The position numbers and the translations under genes are program-made. A model generated the notes under the pieces. The model saw only the letters and a program-made list of their open reading frames with translations, was not told the origin of the DNA and did not search any database. Of a stretch of 64,000 bases of DNA, positions 32,853-41,732 are shown in pieces. This DNA is from Rhizobium sp. CB3090 (GTDB lineage: Bacteria; Pseudomonadota; Alphaproteobacteria; Rhizobiales; Rhizobiaceae), in assembly GCF_029714285.1 (NCBI RefSeq), contig NZ_CP121662.1:3556001-3620000 (forward strand), given 5' to 3'. Numbering within the stretch: position 1 is the stretch's first letter; each line of letters starts with the position of its first letter.

Positions 32853-33539
32853 ATGGCGCGCTCGGAACGGCTGCTAACCCTGCTGCAGACGCTCAGGCGC
32901 TACCGACGTCCTGTCAGCGGCGCGACGCTTGCCGAGGAGACCGGCGTCAGCCTGCGCACGCTTTATCGTGATATCGCCAGCCTCCAGACGCAAGGCGCCA
33001 TGATCGAAGGCGAACCGGGCATCGGCTATGTTTTGAAGCCCGGCTTCATGCTGCCGCCGATGATGTTTTCGCAGGATGAGATCGAGGCGCTGGTGCTGGG
33101 GTCGAGATGGGTCGCCCGCGCAACGGATTCGCGATTGGCCGCAGCCGGCGCCGACGCCCTTGCCAAGATCGCTGCCGTGCTGCCCGCCGAAATGCGCGAG
33201 GCGGTCGATCAGGCGGCGGTGGTCGTCGCCACGCGGCGCATCACCGAGGACAAGGCCGATCTTTCCCTCATGCGCAAGGCGATCCGCACCGAACGCATGG
33301 TGCAATTGACTTATGGCGACGTAAACGGAGCCATCTCGACCCGCCGTATCTGGCCTTTCGCGCTCGGTTATTTCGACAATGCGCGCATTATCATGGCCTG
33401 GTGCGAGCTGCGCCAGGACTTTCGCCATTTCCGCGCCGACCGCATCGTCGATTTCGCGGTGCTGGAGGCGCGCTATCCACGCCGCCGTATTACCCTGGCC
33501 CGGGAATGGCATGCCCGCGAGGGCATGGTCCACGATTAA
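32853..33539 (+). CDS. YafY-type transcriptional regulator with WYL domain
   Basis: The 228-residue protein has an N-terminal HTH (GATLAEETGVSLRTLYRDI) and a WYL domain in its second half (VQLTYGDVNG, TRRIWPFALGYF, HFRADRI). WYL domains bind ligands or nucleic acid. It starts ten bases after nudC. A DUF1127 protein and a VOC protein follow on the same strand; WYL regulators and VOC genes often neighbour each other. Confidence 0.9.
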   Translation: MARSERLLTLLQTLRRYRRPVSGATLAEETGVSLRTLYRDIASLQTQGAMIEGEPGIGYVLKPGFMLPPMMFSQDEIEALVLGSRWVARATDSRLAAAGADALAKIAAVLPAEMREAVDQAAVVVATRRITEDKADLSLMRKAIRTERMVQLTYGDVNGAISTRRIWPFALGYFDNARIIMAWCELRQDFRHFRADRIVDFAVLEARYPRRRITLAREWHAREGMVHD

Positions 33540-33622
33540 TCCTTCGCGCGACGCTACTGCCAGAAACTGTCAGCAGGCACGACTATGATGGTCACCATCC
33601 CAAGCAGGAAGGAGGACCGATC

Positions 33623-33859
33623 ATGGCAAGCCAGGCTTTCATCGTCACGAAACAAGCGCATCGCGACGTCATCGGGGCGCGCAAAGGCAAAGATCTTTCT
33701 ATACCGCCATGGCCGATTCGCCTTCTGCAGTTTACGCTTGCCTATTTTGCCCGCCGCCGAGATCGCCTCGATCTCGATGGTACGGCAGATGCCATGAAGC
33801 GCGATCTGGGCTTCATGGACGGCCGTGCTCCGTACCGTGAGGAAGAGCGGATGCGCTAA
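33623..33859 (+). CDS. DUF1127 domain small protein
   Basis: The 78-residue protein has the DUF1127 core near its C-terminus: LAYFARRRDRLDLDGTADAM then KRDLGFMDGR, a short arginine-rich helix pair. Alphaproteobacterial DUF1127 proteins act in RNA turnover and stress or phosphate adaptation. The start ATG 33623 follows GGAAGGAGGACC, a very strong site. Confidence 0.8.
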   Translation: MASQAFIVTKQAHRDVIGARKGKDLSIPPWPIRLLQFTLAYFARRRDRLDLDGTADAMKRDLGFMDGRAPYREEERMR

Positions 33860-33968
33860 AAACGCTTCTCGGTAAACTCCGCTGACAAATCCACCGGCAG
33901 GCTCCGCCCCGTCTGCCGGACCGCATCCTTCATGCCCCCATATCCCTTAAAGCAAGAGGAATATCCAA

Positions 33969-34337
33969 ATGACCAGCCCGAATCTGATCATCTTCTACGT
34001 CAAGGATCCGGCCGAAAGCGTGCCATTCTACCGTGACCTGCTCGGCCGCGAACCAGCCGTTGCCGCACCGAATTTCGCTGCCTTCCCGCTCGACAACGGT
34101 TTCACCCTCGGCCTCTGGCGCCGCAGCAATGTCGAACCGCAGCCATCAGCCATCGGAAACCGCGGCGAACTCGCCTTCATGGTCGAGGGCGACGGCGCGG
34201 TCGCAGAACACTACAAGGACTGGAAAGCTCGCGGCCTGCCGATTGCGCAGGAGCTGACCACGATGGATTTCGGACCGACCTTCGTCGTGCTCGATCCCGA
34301 CGGCCATCGTCTCAGGGTTTGTGAGCCGGATAAGTGA
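33969..34337 (+). CDS. VOC superfamily (glyoxalase-like) protein
   Basis: The 122-residue protein shows paired beta-alpha-beta-beta-beta units: LIIFYVKDPAESVPFYRDLL and GRGELAF-like / TFVVLDPDGHRLRVCEP. Glu118 of CEP is a usual metal ligand. Functions in the family range from glyoxalase to antibiotic-binding proteins; none can be chosen. AGAGGA precedes the ATG. Confidence 0.85.
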   Translation: MTSPNLIIFYVKDPAESVPFYRDLLGREPAVAAPNFAAFPLDNGFTLGLWRRSNVEPQPSAIGNRGELAFMVEGDGAVAEHYKDWKARGLPIAQELTTMDFGPTFVVLDPDGHRLRVCEPDK

Positions 34338-34347
34338 ATTGTCCTTA

Positions 34348-34514
34348 CCTTCTCCCCGACGGGGAGAAGGTGCCTCAAAGGGGCGGATGAGGGCGCGCTA
34401 CTGGCAAAAGCGCACTGTCTTCAACGGAATTTGGCACATACGGGGGCCGTCTTACGGTGCAACGCCCCCTCAACCCGCGCGTACCGCGCGACGTTCTCCC
34501 CGCTGGGGCGAAGG
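34348..34514 (+). repeat. Rhizobial intergenic mosaic element (RIME1-like), plus orientation
   Basis: It begins with a perfect 10-bp hairpin (CCTTCTCCCC GAC GGGGAGAAGG) and ends with TTCTCCCCGCTGGGGCGAAGG. Internal blocks GGGGCGGATGAGGG, GTCTTACGGTGCAACG and CCCCCTCAACCCG match the reverse complement of the copy at 16253-16383. It separates the convergent VOC and pheA genes. Confidence 0.75.
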
Positions 34515-34523
34515 TTATTTCCC

Positions 34524-35378
34524 TCAGAGATCACCCCGCATCGGATGGCCTTTGTAGACACCCAATATGCGGACTTTTTCGGAGAAGAATCGCAATTCCT
34601 CCAGCGCCCGGCGCACATGCGCATCGGAGGGATGGCCTTCGATGTCGGCGTAAAACTGCGTCGCTACAAAACGGCCACCGAGCTGATAGCTTTCGAGCTT
34701 GGTCATGTTGATGCCGTTGGTCGCAAAGCCGCCCAAGGCTTTGTAGAGCGCGGCCGGAATGTTGCGGACGTTGAAGACGAATGTGGTGACGATCTTCTCT
34801 TCGGCCGAGCTGCGCTGCGCCCAGTTCTCATCACGCGACAGCACCACGAAGCGCGTCACATTGCTTTCGGTGTCCTCGACATTTTCCGCAACGATTTCCA
34901 GCCCATAGAGATCAGCAGCCAGCCGCGGCGCAAGGGCGGCCATGGTACGGTCGCCGGTTTCGTGCACGAGCTTGGCCGCACCCGCCGTATCGCCGGCGAT
35001 GATTGGTTTCCAGCCATTGGCGCGCACGACCTTGCGGCATTGGCCAAGTGCATGGATGTGGCTGTGCACCGTGCGGATCTCTTCCTTCTTCACGCCCGGC
35101 AGCACCATGAGCTGGAAGTGGATCGGCATGAAATATTCGCCGACGATGTGCAGCCGCGATTCCGGCAGCAGATGATGGATATCGGCGACCCGGCCGGCGA
35201 TCGTGTTCTCGATCGGAATCATGCCGAGATCGGCTTCGCCATTGTCGACGGCGGTGAAGGCATCCTCGAAGGTCTGACAAGGCAGCGGCTCCATCGTCGG
35301 GAACATGTCACGGCTGGCCATGTCGGAATTGGCGCCGTAGTCGCCCTGGAAAGAGATCTTGTTGGTCTTGGTGATCAT
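34524..35378 (-). CDS. pheA: Prephenate dehydratase
   Basis: The 284-residue enzyme makes phenylpyruvate in phenylalanine synthesis. The catalytic domain has FQGDYGANSDMA, DLGMIPIENTIAG and the TRF motif in SNVTRFVVL. A C-terminal ACT domain (PAALYKALGGFATNGINM, KLESYQ) senses phenylalanine. There is no chorismate mutase domain, as in other rhizobia. It follows kdsB by 24 bases. Confidence 0.96.
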   Translation of the reverse strand: MITKTNKISFQGDYGANSDMASRDMFPTMEPLPCQTFEDAFTAVDNGEADLGMIPIENTIAGRVADIHHLLPESRLHIVGEYFMPIHFQLMVLPGVKKEEIRTVHSHIHALGQCRKVVRANGWKPIIAGDTAGAAKLVHETGDRTMAALAPRLAADLYGLEIVAENVEDTESNVTRFVVLSRDENWAQRSSAEEKIVTTFVFNVRNIPAALYKALGGFATNGINMTKLESYQLGGRFVATQFYADIEGHPSDAHVRRALEELRFFSEKVRILGVYKGHPMRGDL

Positions 35379-35402
35379 TGGACTGCCTTTGGGGAAATTC
35401 CG

Positions 35403-36158
35403 TCAGAGAGAGGCGCCGGAAAGGATGCGGCGGGCCTTTTCGAGGTCGGCGGGAGTATCGACACCGAGCGGTATCGTGTCAACGATCTCTACATCGATGC
35501 GCATGCCGGCCTCCAGCGCTCGCAATTGCTCCAGTGATTCGCGTCTTTCCAGCGTCGATGGGCCGAGGCTGACGAATTTCTCCAGCGCGGCGCGGCGATA
35601 GGTGTAGAGGCCGATATGATGATAAAGCGGCCCGTTGCCGTAGGGAGCCGTGGCGCGCGTGAAGTAAAGGGCGCGCAGGCGGCTGTTCGAAATGGCCGAG
35701 CCGACAACCTTGACGACACTCGGCAGCGTCTTTTCTTCCTCGTTCTTGATCTCGACGGTCAGCGTGGCGATATCGACGGCCGGATCTTCCAGCGGGCGCA
35801 GCGAAGCGCGGATGGTCTCGGGATCGATGGTCGGCAGGTCGCCTTGGACGTTGACAACGATCTCGGCGCGGCCCTCGGGATCCACGGCCTGCAGGGCCTC
35901 GTAGATTCGGTCCGAACCGGATTGATGATCGGTGCGCGTCATGACGACTTCGAAGCCCGCATTCGCAACGGCGGCAAAGGTGTCGTCATGGTCGACGGCG
36001 ACGACGATGCGACCGATCGCCGCCTCGCGTGCGCGTTTGGCAACCTGTACGATCATGGGCAGGCCGCAAATATCGGCGAGCGGTTTGCCGGGCAGGCGTG
36101 TGGAGGCCATCCGGGCGGGAATGAGTACCAGCGTCTTGTCTAAGTTGGGATCTGTCAT
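35403..36158 (-). CDS. kdsB: 3-deoxy-manno-octulosonate cytidylyltransferase
   Basis: The 251-residue enzyme activates Kdo as CMP-Kdo for lipopolysaccharide core synthesis. [20 protein letters not shown] at the start, [14 protein letters not shown] and [12 protein letters not shown] identify it. The start is ATG 36158 (MTDPNLDK); the frame continues 15 codons upstream without similarity. It is co-directional with pheA and divergent from the cytochrome c gene. Confidence 0.96.
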   Translation of the reverse strand: MTDPNLDKTLVLIPARMASTRLPGKPLADICGLPMIVQVAKRAREAAIGRIVVAVDHDDTFAAVANAGFEVVMTRTDHQSGSDRIYEALQAVDPEGRAEIVVNVQGDLPTIDPETIRASLRPLEDPAVDIATLTVEIKNEEEKTLPSVVKVVGSAISNSRLRALYFTRATAPYGNGPLYHHIGLYTYRRAALEKFVSLGPSTLERRESLEQLRALEAGMRIDVEIVDTIPLGVDTPADLEKARRILSGASL

Positions 36159-36309
36159 TGTTGGGCCTTCTATTCCCGCCGGAAAAGTGTCAAAAAGTCT
36201 CACAGTGGAGACCGTTTACAGAGTTGCAAGAAACAGCCAAAAGACATAGGTTTCGCGCGAATTCAAGATGGGCCGGCAGCCGCTGCCGGGGGCGAGGGGA
36301 GCATAGCAG

Positions 36310-36891
36310 ATGAATTCATCCTACGTGAACATGGGTGTCGGGGCACTTCTGGCCACACTTTTTGTACTGAAGTCCGTGTCGCTCGCGTCAGGATTTATTT
36401 TCCATTCAGAAACACCGGAAAAGCCGGGCTTTGCAATTATCGCCGCTGAAGAGACGTCTGGCGGAGCAGGCGACAAGGCCGCTGCTGCCAAGCAGGAAAC
36501 GCCGATCGCGCAATTGCTGCAGAAGGCCGACGTCAAAGCCGGCGAATCGATCTTCAAGAAGTGTCAGGCCTGCCATGACGGCACCAAGGGCGGGCCGAAC
36601 AAGGTCGGTCCTAATCTCTGGGGTGTCGTCGATCGCCCGATCGCCTCGCATGAAGGTTTCGGCTATTCCGCCGCCATGAAGGATTTTTCCAAGGGCAGCA
36701 GCGAAAAGTGGACCTACGATCATCTCTACCACTTCCTCGAAGCGCCGAAGAAATTCATCTCCGGAACGGCGATGGGCTTCGCCGGCCTCCCGAAGGAAGA
36801 AGATCGCGCCAATGTCATCGCATATCTGCGCACGCTGGCCGACACGCCTGAGCCGCTGCCCGATGCGAACGCTCCGGCAGCGACCAACTGA
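36310..36891 (+). CDS. Membrane-anchored cytochrome c (CycM-like)
   Basis: The 193-residue protein has an uncleaved N-terminal membrane segment (about residues 8-30), a flexible Ala/Glu-rich linker, and one class I heme c domain. The heme motif is CQACH (Cys85, Cys88, His89), and the likely Met ligand is in GTAMGFAG. Rhizobial CycM passes electrons from the bc1 complex to aa3 oxidase at the periplasmic face. Its place beside kdsB and pheA is conserved in rhizobia. Confidence 0.9.
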   Translation: MNSSYVNMGVGALLATLFVLKSVSLASGFIFHSETPEKPGFAIIAAEETSGGAGDKAAAAKQETPIAQLLQKADVKAGESIFKKCQACHDGTKGGPNKVGPNLWGVVDRPIASHEGFGYSAAMKDFSKGSSEKWTYDHLYHFLEAPKKFISGTAMGFAGLPKEEDRANVIAYLRTLADTPEPLPDANAPAATN

Positions 36892-36911
36892 GCTGCGTCA
36901 AGCGAACACAC

Positions 36912-36946
36912 GCAAAAGCCCGGTCGATTCGGCCGGGCTTTTGCAT
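36912..36946 (+). terminator. Terminator after the cytochrome c gene
   Basis: GCAAAAGCCCGG (36912-36923) and CCGGGCTTTTGC (36933-36944) are exact complements over 12 bases with a 9-base loop. The A and T runs in the arms make it effective in both directions. Confidence 0.85.
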
Positions 36947-37056
36947 GCCGGCCAGCCACTCGCCGGCAGCGAGTTCACGCAAAGTCGCCCGGCACCTTTC
37001 TGAGATCACGCTTGTAACGCCGCGCCTTCAATGGATGCGCGCAGCCGCTCTCGTTG

Positions 37057-38001
37057 CTAGCCAAGCACATAGGCCCAGAGTGACACCGAAATTACGCCGA
37101 GGGCCGTTGTCAGCGTGATCGTCGAAGCGGCGAGACTGTGGCCGACACCAAAGCGATTGGCAATCAGCCAGGCGTTCACACCTGTTGGAACCGATGAAGT
37201 GAGCACCAGTGCTTTTCGCCATTCCGGGCTCAGGCCGAGAAGGTAACCGGCCGCGAGCACGCAGGCTGGCAACAACAAAAGCTTGAAGGCCGAAGTGACG
37301 CTGGCAACGCCGAGATTGCCGGAAATCCCATATTGCCGCAGGGCCATGCCGAGTGAAATCAATGCGGCCGGGCCTGCCGTATTGGCGATGCTGTCGACGA
37401 CGGTGCCGAGCGTTGCCGGCAAGGGAATGCCGATAAGGTGCACGACAAGCCCGGCGACAAGTCCGATGACCAGCGGATTGCGGACGAGATTTCTGCCGAC
37501 CTGCTTCAGGAGTTCGCCCGTGCTTCGCCCCGTGCCGCCGTTGGCCTTGCGCTCAGCCTGTTCCATCAGCATTGTGCCTGCGATCATCATGACGGGCAGA
37601 TGCACGGCAATCAGGATCGATAGCGCCACGATGCCGTCGGCACCGACCACACGGCTCACCAGCGGCAGCCCGATGAAGACATTGTTGGCGAAGGCTGACG
37701 AGACACCGGCGAGCACCCCGATCCGCGCATCCCGCCCGAACAGCCGCGTCGCCGCCAGATGGCCGGCCGTCCAAGCGACCGCGACACCGGAAAAATAGGC
37801 GATCCACAATCGGAACGGCGAAGCTCCGTGAAAATGCGCGCCCGCAATGGTCTGGAACAGCAGCAGCGGCACGGCGATCTTGAAGACGAACTCGCTCATC
37901 GCCTCGCCAACGCTGGCCGTCAATATGCCGCCACGCACGATCAGCCAGCCGACGAGGATCAGCAGGAAAATCGGCAAGACATCGGAAAAGATTTCGGACA
38001 T
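37057..38001 (-). CDS. AEC family transporter
   Basis: The 314-residue membrane protein has about ten hydrophobic segments in two halves, with VLPIFLLILVGWLIVRGG at the start and TSSVPTGVNAWLIANRFG near the end, typical of the auxin efflux carrier family. Bacterial members export small carboxylates such as malonate. The substrate is unknown. The gene is divergent from the IS element region. Confidence 0.9.
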   Translation of the reverse strand: MSEIFSDVLPIFLLILVGWLIVRGGILTASVGEAMSEFVFKIAVPLLLFQTIAGAHFHGASPFRLWIAYFSGVAVAWTAGHLAATRLFGRDARIGVLAGVSSAFANNVFIGLPLVSRVVGADGIVALSILIAVHLPVMMIAGTMLMEQAERKANGGTGRSTGELLKQVGRNLVRNPLVIGLVAGLVVHLIGIPLPATLGTVVDSIANTAGPAALISLGMALRQYGISGNLGVASVTSAFKLLLLPACVLAAGYLLGLSPEWRKALVLTSSVPTGVNAWLIANRFGVGHSLAASTITLTTALGVISVSLWAYVLG

Positions 38002-38107
38002 GCCGGGCGAGAAGGACTTGATGTGGCAGGGTCTTGCGGATTGATCCCTGAGTTGTAGCAGCTTGCCGTATTGTGAGAAGCCGAAAAGCGGTTGGAAACA
38101 AAAAAAG

Positions 38108-38122
38108 CGGGCTATGCCCGCT
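38108..38122 (+). repeat. Left copy of the repeat flanking the IS element
   Basis: CGGGCTATGCCCGCT occurs here and again at 39655-39669 in the same orientation. The unit is itself a palindrome of terminator type, with A7 before the left copy and TTTT after the right copy. Confidence 0.7.
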
Positions 38123-39653
38123 CAGACTGCTGACAAACCCGTCGATATTTTCGGCGGGTTTTATTTTATGACCATGGGTTGTTTTAAGTTGGGCTGTGCG
38201 GCGAGGGGAAGTTGGCGGCCTCTGGCCCTCACGCCAGGCTCGGTTTGGGTGCTTTGGTGAGCGCCATGGCGATCTTCTTGATGTTCTGCGCTGCTGCCGC
38301 CAGCAGGCACTGGCAGGCGACGCGGGTGAGACTTCGGAAGCGGGCATAGCGGTGCCCGTGCAGTTGCTTGGCATCGGCAAAGGAGCGTTCGACCGTCTCC
38401 TTGCGGCGCTTGTAGATAGCCCTTCCCCAGGGGGTGAGACGGTGGGCATCGGTGCGTTCACGAGCATCTTGCCAGACATGGCGGGTGATGGAGCGGACCG
38501 CTTTGGCGTTGGATGTGCAGGAGGCCAGCAGCGGACAGGTTTGGCAGATGGCCGGATCGGATGTGTAGTGCTTGTAGCCGTTGCGGTCGGTGGTGGCATA
38601 GGTCAAGAGCTGACCCTCGGGGCAGCGATAACCATCGGCTTGCATGTCATGGACGAACTTCGACTTGCGCATCATGCCGGCCTTGGGCGGCGTCGGATTG
38701 CGATAGCCGGTGACGCCGAGGATCTGCCGGTCTTCCAGCCCCTTGGCGATACCGGCCGTGGCATAGCCGGCATCCAGTCCGACGGCACCGACGTCGAAGC
38801 CGAAGCGGCGGCGCTGCCGGTCCAGCCGATCGAGATAGACGATCGAGTCATGCACGTTGGCCGGTGTGACATGGGTGTCGGTGATGATGGCAAGCTTGCC
38901 GTCCACCGTGCGGTGGTCGAGATAGAAGAAGCCCTTGGGCTTGCCGTCGCGCACCATATAGCCCGCCTCCGGATCGGTGCGGCTGACCTTGGTCTCCTTG
39001 ACCTGCGGCTCGCGCTCCTTCTCCTTCAACGGCTTCTGGCCGTGCACGACACGCTCGGCCTCAATGGCCCGGTCGAGATCGGCCCAATAGTCGGCACGCG
39101 ACTTTTCGATCATGGCAAGATCGTATTTGCCCTTGTTGGCATTGGCCTTCAGATGCGTCGAGTCGGTATAAAGCACCGTGCCGTCGACCAGCTTGTGGGC
39201 GATCGCCTGTTCGACGATATGATCGAAGATATCCTGGGCTACGCAGGGATCGTTGAAGCGCCGGCGGCGGTTCTGCGACAAGGTCGAGGCGTCGAACACT
39301 CCGTCCGTCAGCCTCAGCCGCAGGAACCAGCGATAGGCGACGTTGACCTCGATCTCGCGCACCAACTGACGCTCCGAGCGGATGCCGAACAGATAGCCGA
39401 TAAACAGCGCCTTGAACATCAAGGTCGGATCGAGCGCCGGCCGGCCGTTGTCGGCGCAGTAAAGTCCGGCAACACGATCATGGATGAAGGAAAAATCGAT
39501 CACCTGATCGATCTTGCGAAGCAGGTGATCCTTCGGCACCAGGCTATCGAGCGTCACCATCTCGATCGCCGTCTGTTCGGCAGCGGGTTTCTTCAACATA
39601 TCCCAATGAATCACAAAATCCCCAGCATCGCCAGGGGTTTGTCAGCAGTCTGA
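38122..39653 (-). mobile_element. Complete insertion sequence, IS1182 family
   Basis: The element is about 1,532 bases with 19-bp perfect terminal inverted repeats (TCAGACTGCTGACAAACCC at 38122-38140; complement at 39635-39653). A single transposase gene fills it. The left end also holds a hairpin CCCGTCGA..TCGGCGGG followed by TTTTATTTT, which could stop transcripts at the element border. The flanking terminator-like repeat fits target duplication. It looks recent and intact. Confidence 0.88.
38229..39614 (-). CDS. IS1182 family transposase
   Basis: The 461-residue DDE transposase starts with a typical IS1182/IS5-like N-terminal domain (LVPKDHLLRKID, NGRPALDPTLMFKALF). Catalytic carboxylates are expected in VLYTDSTHLKANANKGKYD, in GLDAGYATAG and in KETVERSFADAKQLHGHRYA. 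A cysteine-rich insert (CPEGQLL..CQTCPLLASC) lies before the last motif. No frameshift or stop is seen, so it should be active. Confidence 0.95.
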   Translation of the reverse strand: MIHWDMLKKPAAEQTAIEMVTLDSLVPKDHLLRKIDQVIDFSFIHDRVAGLYCADNGRPALDPTLMFKALFIGYLFGIRSERQLVREIEVNVAYRWFLRLRLTDGVFDASTLSQNRRRRFNDPCVAQDIFDHIVEQAIAHKLVDGTVLYTDSTHLKANANKGKYDLAMIEKSRADYWADLDRAIEAERVVHGQKPLKEKEREPQVKETKVSRTDPEAGYMVRDGKPKGFFYLDHRTVDGKLAIITDTHVTPANVHDSIVYLDRLDRQRRRFGFDVGAVGLDAGYATAGIAKGLEDRQILGVTGYRNPTPPKAGMMRKSKFVHDMQADGYRCPEGQLLTYATTDRNGYKHYTSDPAICQTCPLLASCTSNAKAVRSITRHVWQDARERTDAHRLTPWGRAIYKRRKETVERSFADAKQLHGHRYARFRSLTRVACQCLLAAAAQNIKKIAMALTKAPKPSLA

Positions 39654-39654
39654 A

Positions 39655-39669
39655 CGGGCTATGCCCGCT
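39655..39669 (+). repeat. Right copy of the repeat flanking the IS element
   Basis: CGGGCTATGCCCGCT in direct orientation to 38108-38122. One extra A separates it from the inverted repeat end. Confidence 0.7.
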
Positions 39670-39806
39670 TTTCCGCATCCGGCCCCGCCGGAGTCCTCCC
39701 GGTGCACAAGCCGCCAGTTCATCCGTGGTCGGCGCGCGTACCGGTGAGGCGGAAGGTATCATACCTTCCAGGAGCTGGCGGTGAATGCCTTGTCCGCATC
39801 CCATGC
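39655..39806 (-). ncRNA. Candidate structured noncoding RNA (or repeat unit) truncated by the IS
   Basis: On the minus strand this GC-rich stretch folds into GGAAGGTA-TGA-TACCTTCC inside a long stem (ACAAG...CCGCCAG with CTGGCGG...CTTGT), then CCGGC/GCCGG and the hairpin GCGGGCATAGCCCG. Before insertion that last hairpin would have been followed by CTTTTTTT, an intrinsic terminator now on the far side of the IS. A weak promoter (TTGTCA, spacer 17-18, CTTATC) lies near 39845-39817. A repeated intergenic element is an equal alternative. Confidence 0.35.
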
Positions 39807-39961
39807 CAGTTCACTTGATAAGTGTTTACAGATGGAAAGTGACAAGCAAATGACTGGTTGAGATTTAGTTGCCGCGCGATGCACCGATTTTCCTTCCAAA
39901 CTTCGGAAAAACCGCTAATACCGGATACCGGCTATCACCAATACCGGGGACCCCCTTTTTG

Positions 39962-40954
39962 ATGACTCGTTTCGATGTACTGACCGTTGGCAACGCTATC
40001 GTCGACATTATCTCCCGCTGCAACGATCAGTTCCTGATCGACAACAAGATCACCAAGGCCGCGATGAATCTCATCGATGCCGATCGCGCCGAGCTGCTTT
40101 ATTCGCGCATGGGGCCGGCACTCGAAGCCTCCGGCGGCAGCGCCGGCAATACGGCGGCTGGTGTTGCGAATTTCGGCGGCAGATCGGCCTATTTCGGCAA
40201 GGTCGCGGAAGATCAGTTGGGAGAAATCTTCGCGCACGACATCCGTGCTCAGGGCGTGCATTACGAGACTAAGCCGAAGGGTACGTTCCCGCCGACCGCC
40301 CGCTCCATGATCTTCGTTACCGAGGATGGCGAGCGTTCGATGAACACCTATCTCGGCGCCTGCGTCGAGCTTGGCCCGGAAGATGTCGAGGAAGATGTCG
40401 TCGCCGACGCCAAGGTCACCTATTTCGAAGGCTATCTCTGGGACCCGCCGCGCGCCAAGGAAGCGATTCGCGAATGTGCCCGCATCGCCCATGCCAATGG
40501 CCGCGAGATGTCGATGACCCTGTCGGACAGCTTCTGCGTTGGCCGATATCGCGACGAATTCCTCGATCTCATGCGCTCCGGGACTGTCGATATCGTCTTC
40601 GCCAATCGCGATGAGGCATTGTCGCTCTACGAGACGGATGATTTCGACAAGGCATTGAAGCTGATTGCGGGCGATTGCAAGATCGCAGCGGTGACAACAG
40701 GCAAGGACGGTGCGGTGATCGTGCGCGGCAACGAACGCTATGTCGTCGATGCCCATCCGATCGAAGAGCGCGTCGATACGACCGGCGCCGGTGATCTTTT
40801 TGCCGCAGGCTTCCTCTTTGGCTATACGCAAGGGCGTACGCTTGAGGATTGCGCCAAACTCGGCAACCTCGCAGCGGCTATCGTTATCGAACAGATCGGC
40901 CCTCGGCCGATGCGGTCGCTGTTGGAAGCCGCCAAGGAGGCGGGGCTTCTCTAA
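39962..40954 (+). CDS. Adenosine kinase-like PfkB family sugar/nucleoside kinase
   Basis: The 330-residue kinase has the first PfkB signature (SGGSAGNTAAGVANFGG) and the second with the catalytic Asp (RVDTTGAGDLFAAGFLFG). N-terminal VGNAIVDI is typical of the adenosine kinase branch, which would phosphorylate adenosine for purine salvage. The start ATG 39962 has only GGGGA about 11 bases upstream, partly inside a small GGGG/CCCC hairpin. A terminator follows. Confidence 0.9.
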   Translation: MTRFDVLTVGNAIVDIISRCNDQFLIDNKITKAAMNLIDADRAELLYSRMGPALEASGGSAGNTAAGVANFGGRSAYFGKVAEDQLGEIFAHDIRAQGVHYETKPKGTFPPTARSMIFVTEDGERSMNTYLGACVELGPEDVEEDVVADAKVTYFEGYLWDPPRAKEAIRECARIAHANGREMSMTLSDSFCVGRYRDEFLDLMRSGTVDIVFANRDEALSLYETDDFDKALKLIAGDCKIAAVTTGKDGAVIVRGNERYVVDAHPIEERVDTTGAGDLFAAGFLFGYTQGRTLEDCAKLGNLAAAIVIEQIGPRPMRSLLEAAKEAGLL

Positions 40955-40985
40955 TACCCGCACTCATTGGTTCCTGCAGATATAG

Positions 40986-41024
40986 AAGCCGCTTGCAGCA
41001 GGTCGTTGCAGGCGGCTTTCTTGT
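40986..41024 (+). terminator. Terminator of the adenosine kinase-like gene
   Basis: AAGCCGC (40986-40992) pairs with GCGGCTT (41012-41018), with an inner TGCA/TGCA pair, then TCTTGTT. Confidence 0.7.
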
Positions 41025-41033
41025 TAGTGCAAT

Positions 41034-41678
41034 CTATCGCCAAAACAATCGAATGGTTCCGGCCTCGTAGAGAATGAGGATTCCAAGTGCCACGAGAACG
41101 AAGGGCACTATCCGATGTCCATAACGCCTGATCGGCGAGCCGATCGTCGGGTGATTGACAAGGAAGTGCGCGGCGCTCAGCCATAAAGCCGTCATCAACG
41201 CAAAGACGATCGCGATGATGGCAATCTCATCGATCGTGCGCGTGGCGAAGAGCGGCGTGTAGATGCTGATGTTGTCGCCGCCATTCGCAATCGTCACCGT
41301 CGCGACCGCCATGATATTGCCATGCCCGATTGACGCCTTCTCATGATCTTCCGGATTGTCCTCCGCTTCAGAACCTTGCCGCAACGTCCGTAGCGTCTTC
41401 AGACCCAGGAAGATCGGTACCAAGCCAAGAAGGCCGATATAGGCGGCGGGAACGACGAGAGAGATCAAGGAGGCAAGGGCGCTTGCGCCGCAAAGGGCGG
41501 CAATGCCCAGATATTGGCCGATGACAATCTGCCGGGTGCGAAATTTTCGATCCGCGAAAAATCCAAGCAAGACAAAAATATCGTCCACGTTCGTCGATGC
41601 AAACAGGACGATGGCAATGCCGAGATTCCCGAACAAATAATCCAACCACCGTTCCCCGCTCTTGATGCGATGCATCAC
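41034..41678 (-). CDS. CadD-like cadmium resistance transporter family protein
   Basis: The 214-residue membrane protein has about six hydrophobic segments. FASTNVDDIFVLLGFFADRKF carries the Asp pair typical of CadD, and a second half repeats the idea in ATVTIANGGDNISIYTPLF. Cytoplasmic Glu/Asp-rich loop residues (EAEDNPEDHEKAS) lie between. CadD proteins export cadmium or related cations. Specificity is not visible. It lies 54 bases before an SH3 gene on the same strand. Confidence 0.85.
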   Translation of the reverse strand: MMHRIKSGERWLDYLFGNLGIAIVLFASTNVDDIFVLLGFFADRKFRTRQIVIGQYLGIAALCGASALASLISLVVPAAYIGLLGLVPIFLGLKTLRTLRQGSEAEDNPEDHEKASIGHGNIMAVATVTIANGGDNISIYTPLFATRTIDEIAIIAIVFALMTALWLSAAHFLVNHPTIGSPIRRYGHRIVPFVLVALGILILYEAGTIRLFWR

Positions 41679-41732
41679 CGCATCGAAAATCGCGCGGTTG
41701 CGGCCACCGTCGGGCTTTAAGGGGGGTTCTTT

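Noticed and set aside
38196..39653. 485-codon open frame antisense to the transposase
   Set aside because: The IS1182 transposase on the minus strand has all the family motifs and fits within the inverted repeats.
39544..39804. 86-codon minus-strand frame crossing the right end of the IS element
   Set aside because: It runs from a structured noncoding stretch through the inverted repeat into the transposase region and has no ribosome binding site.
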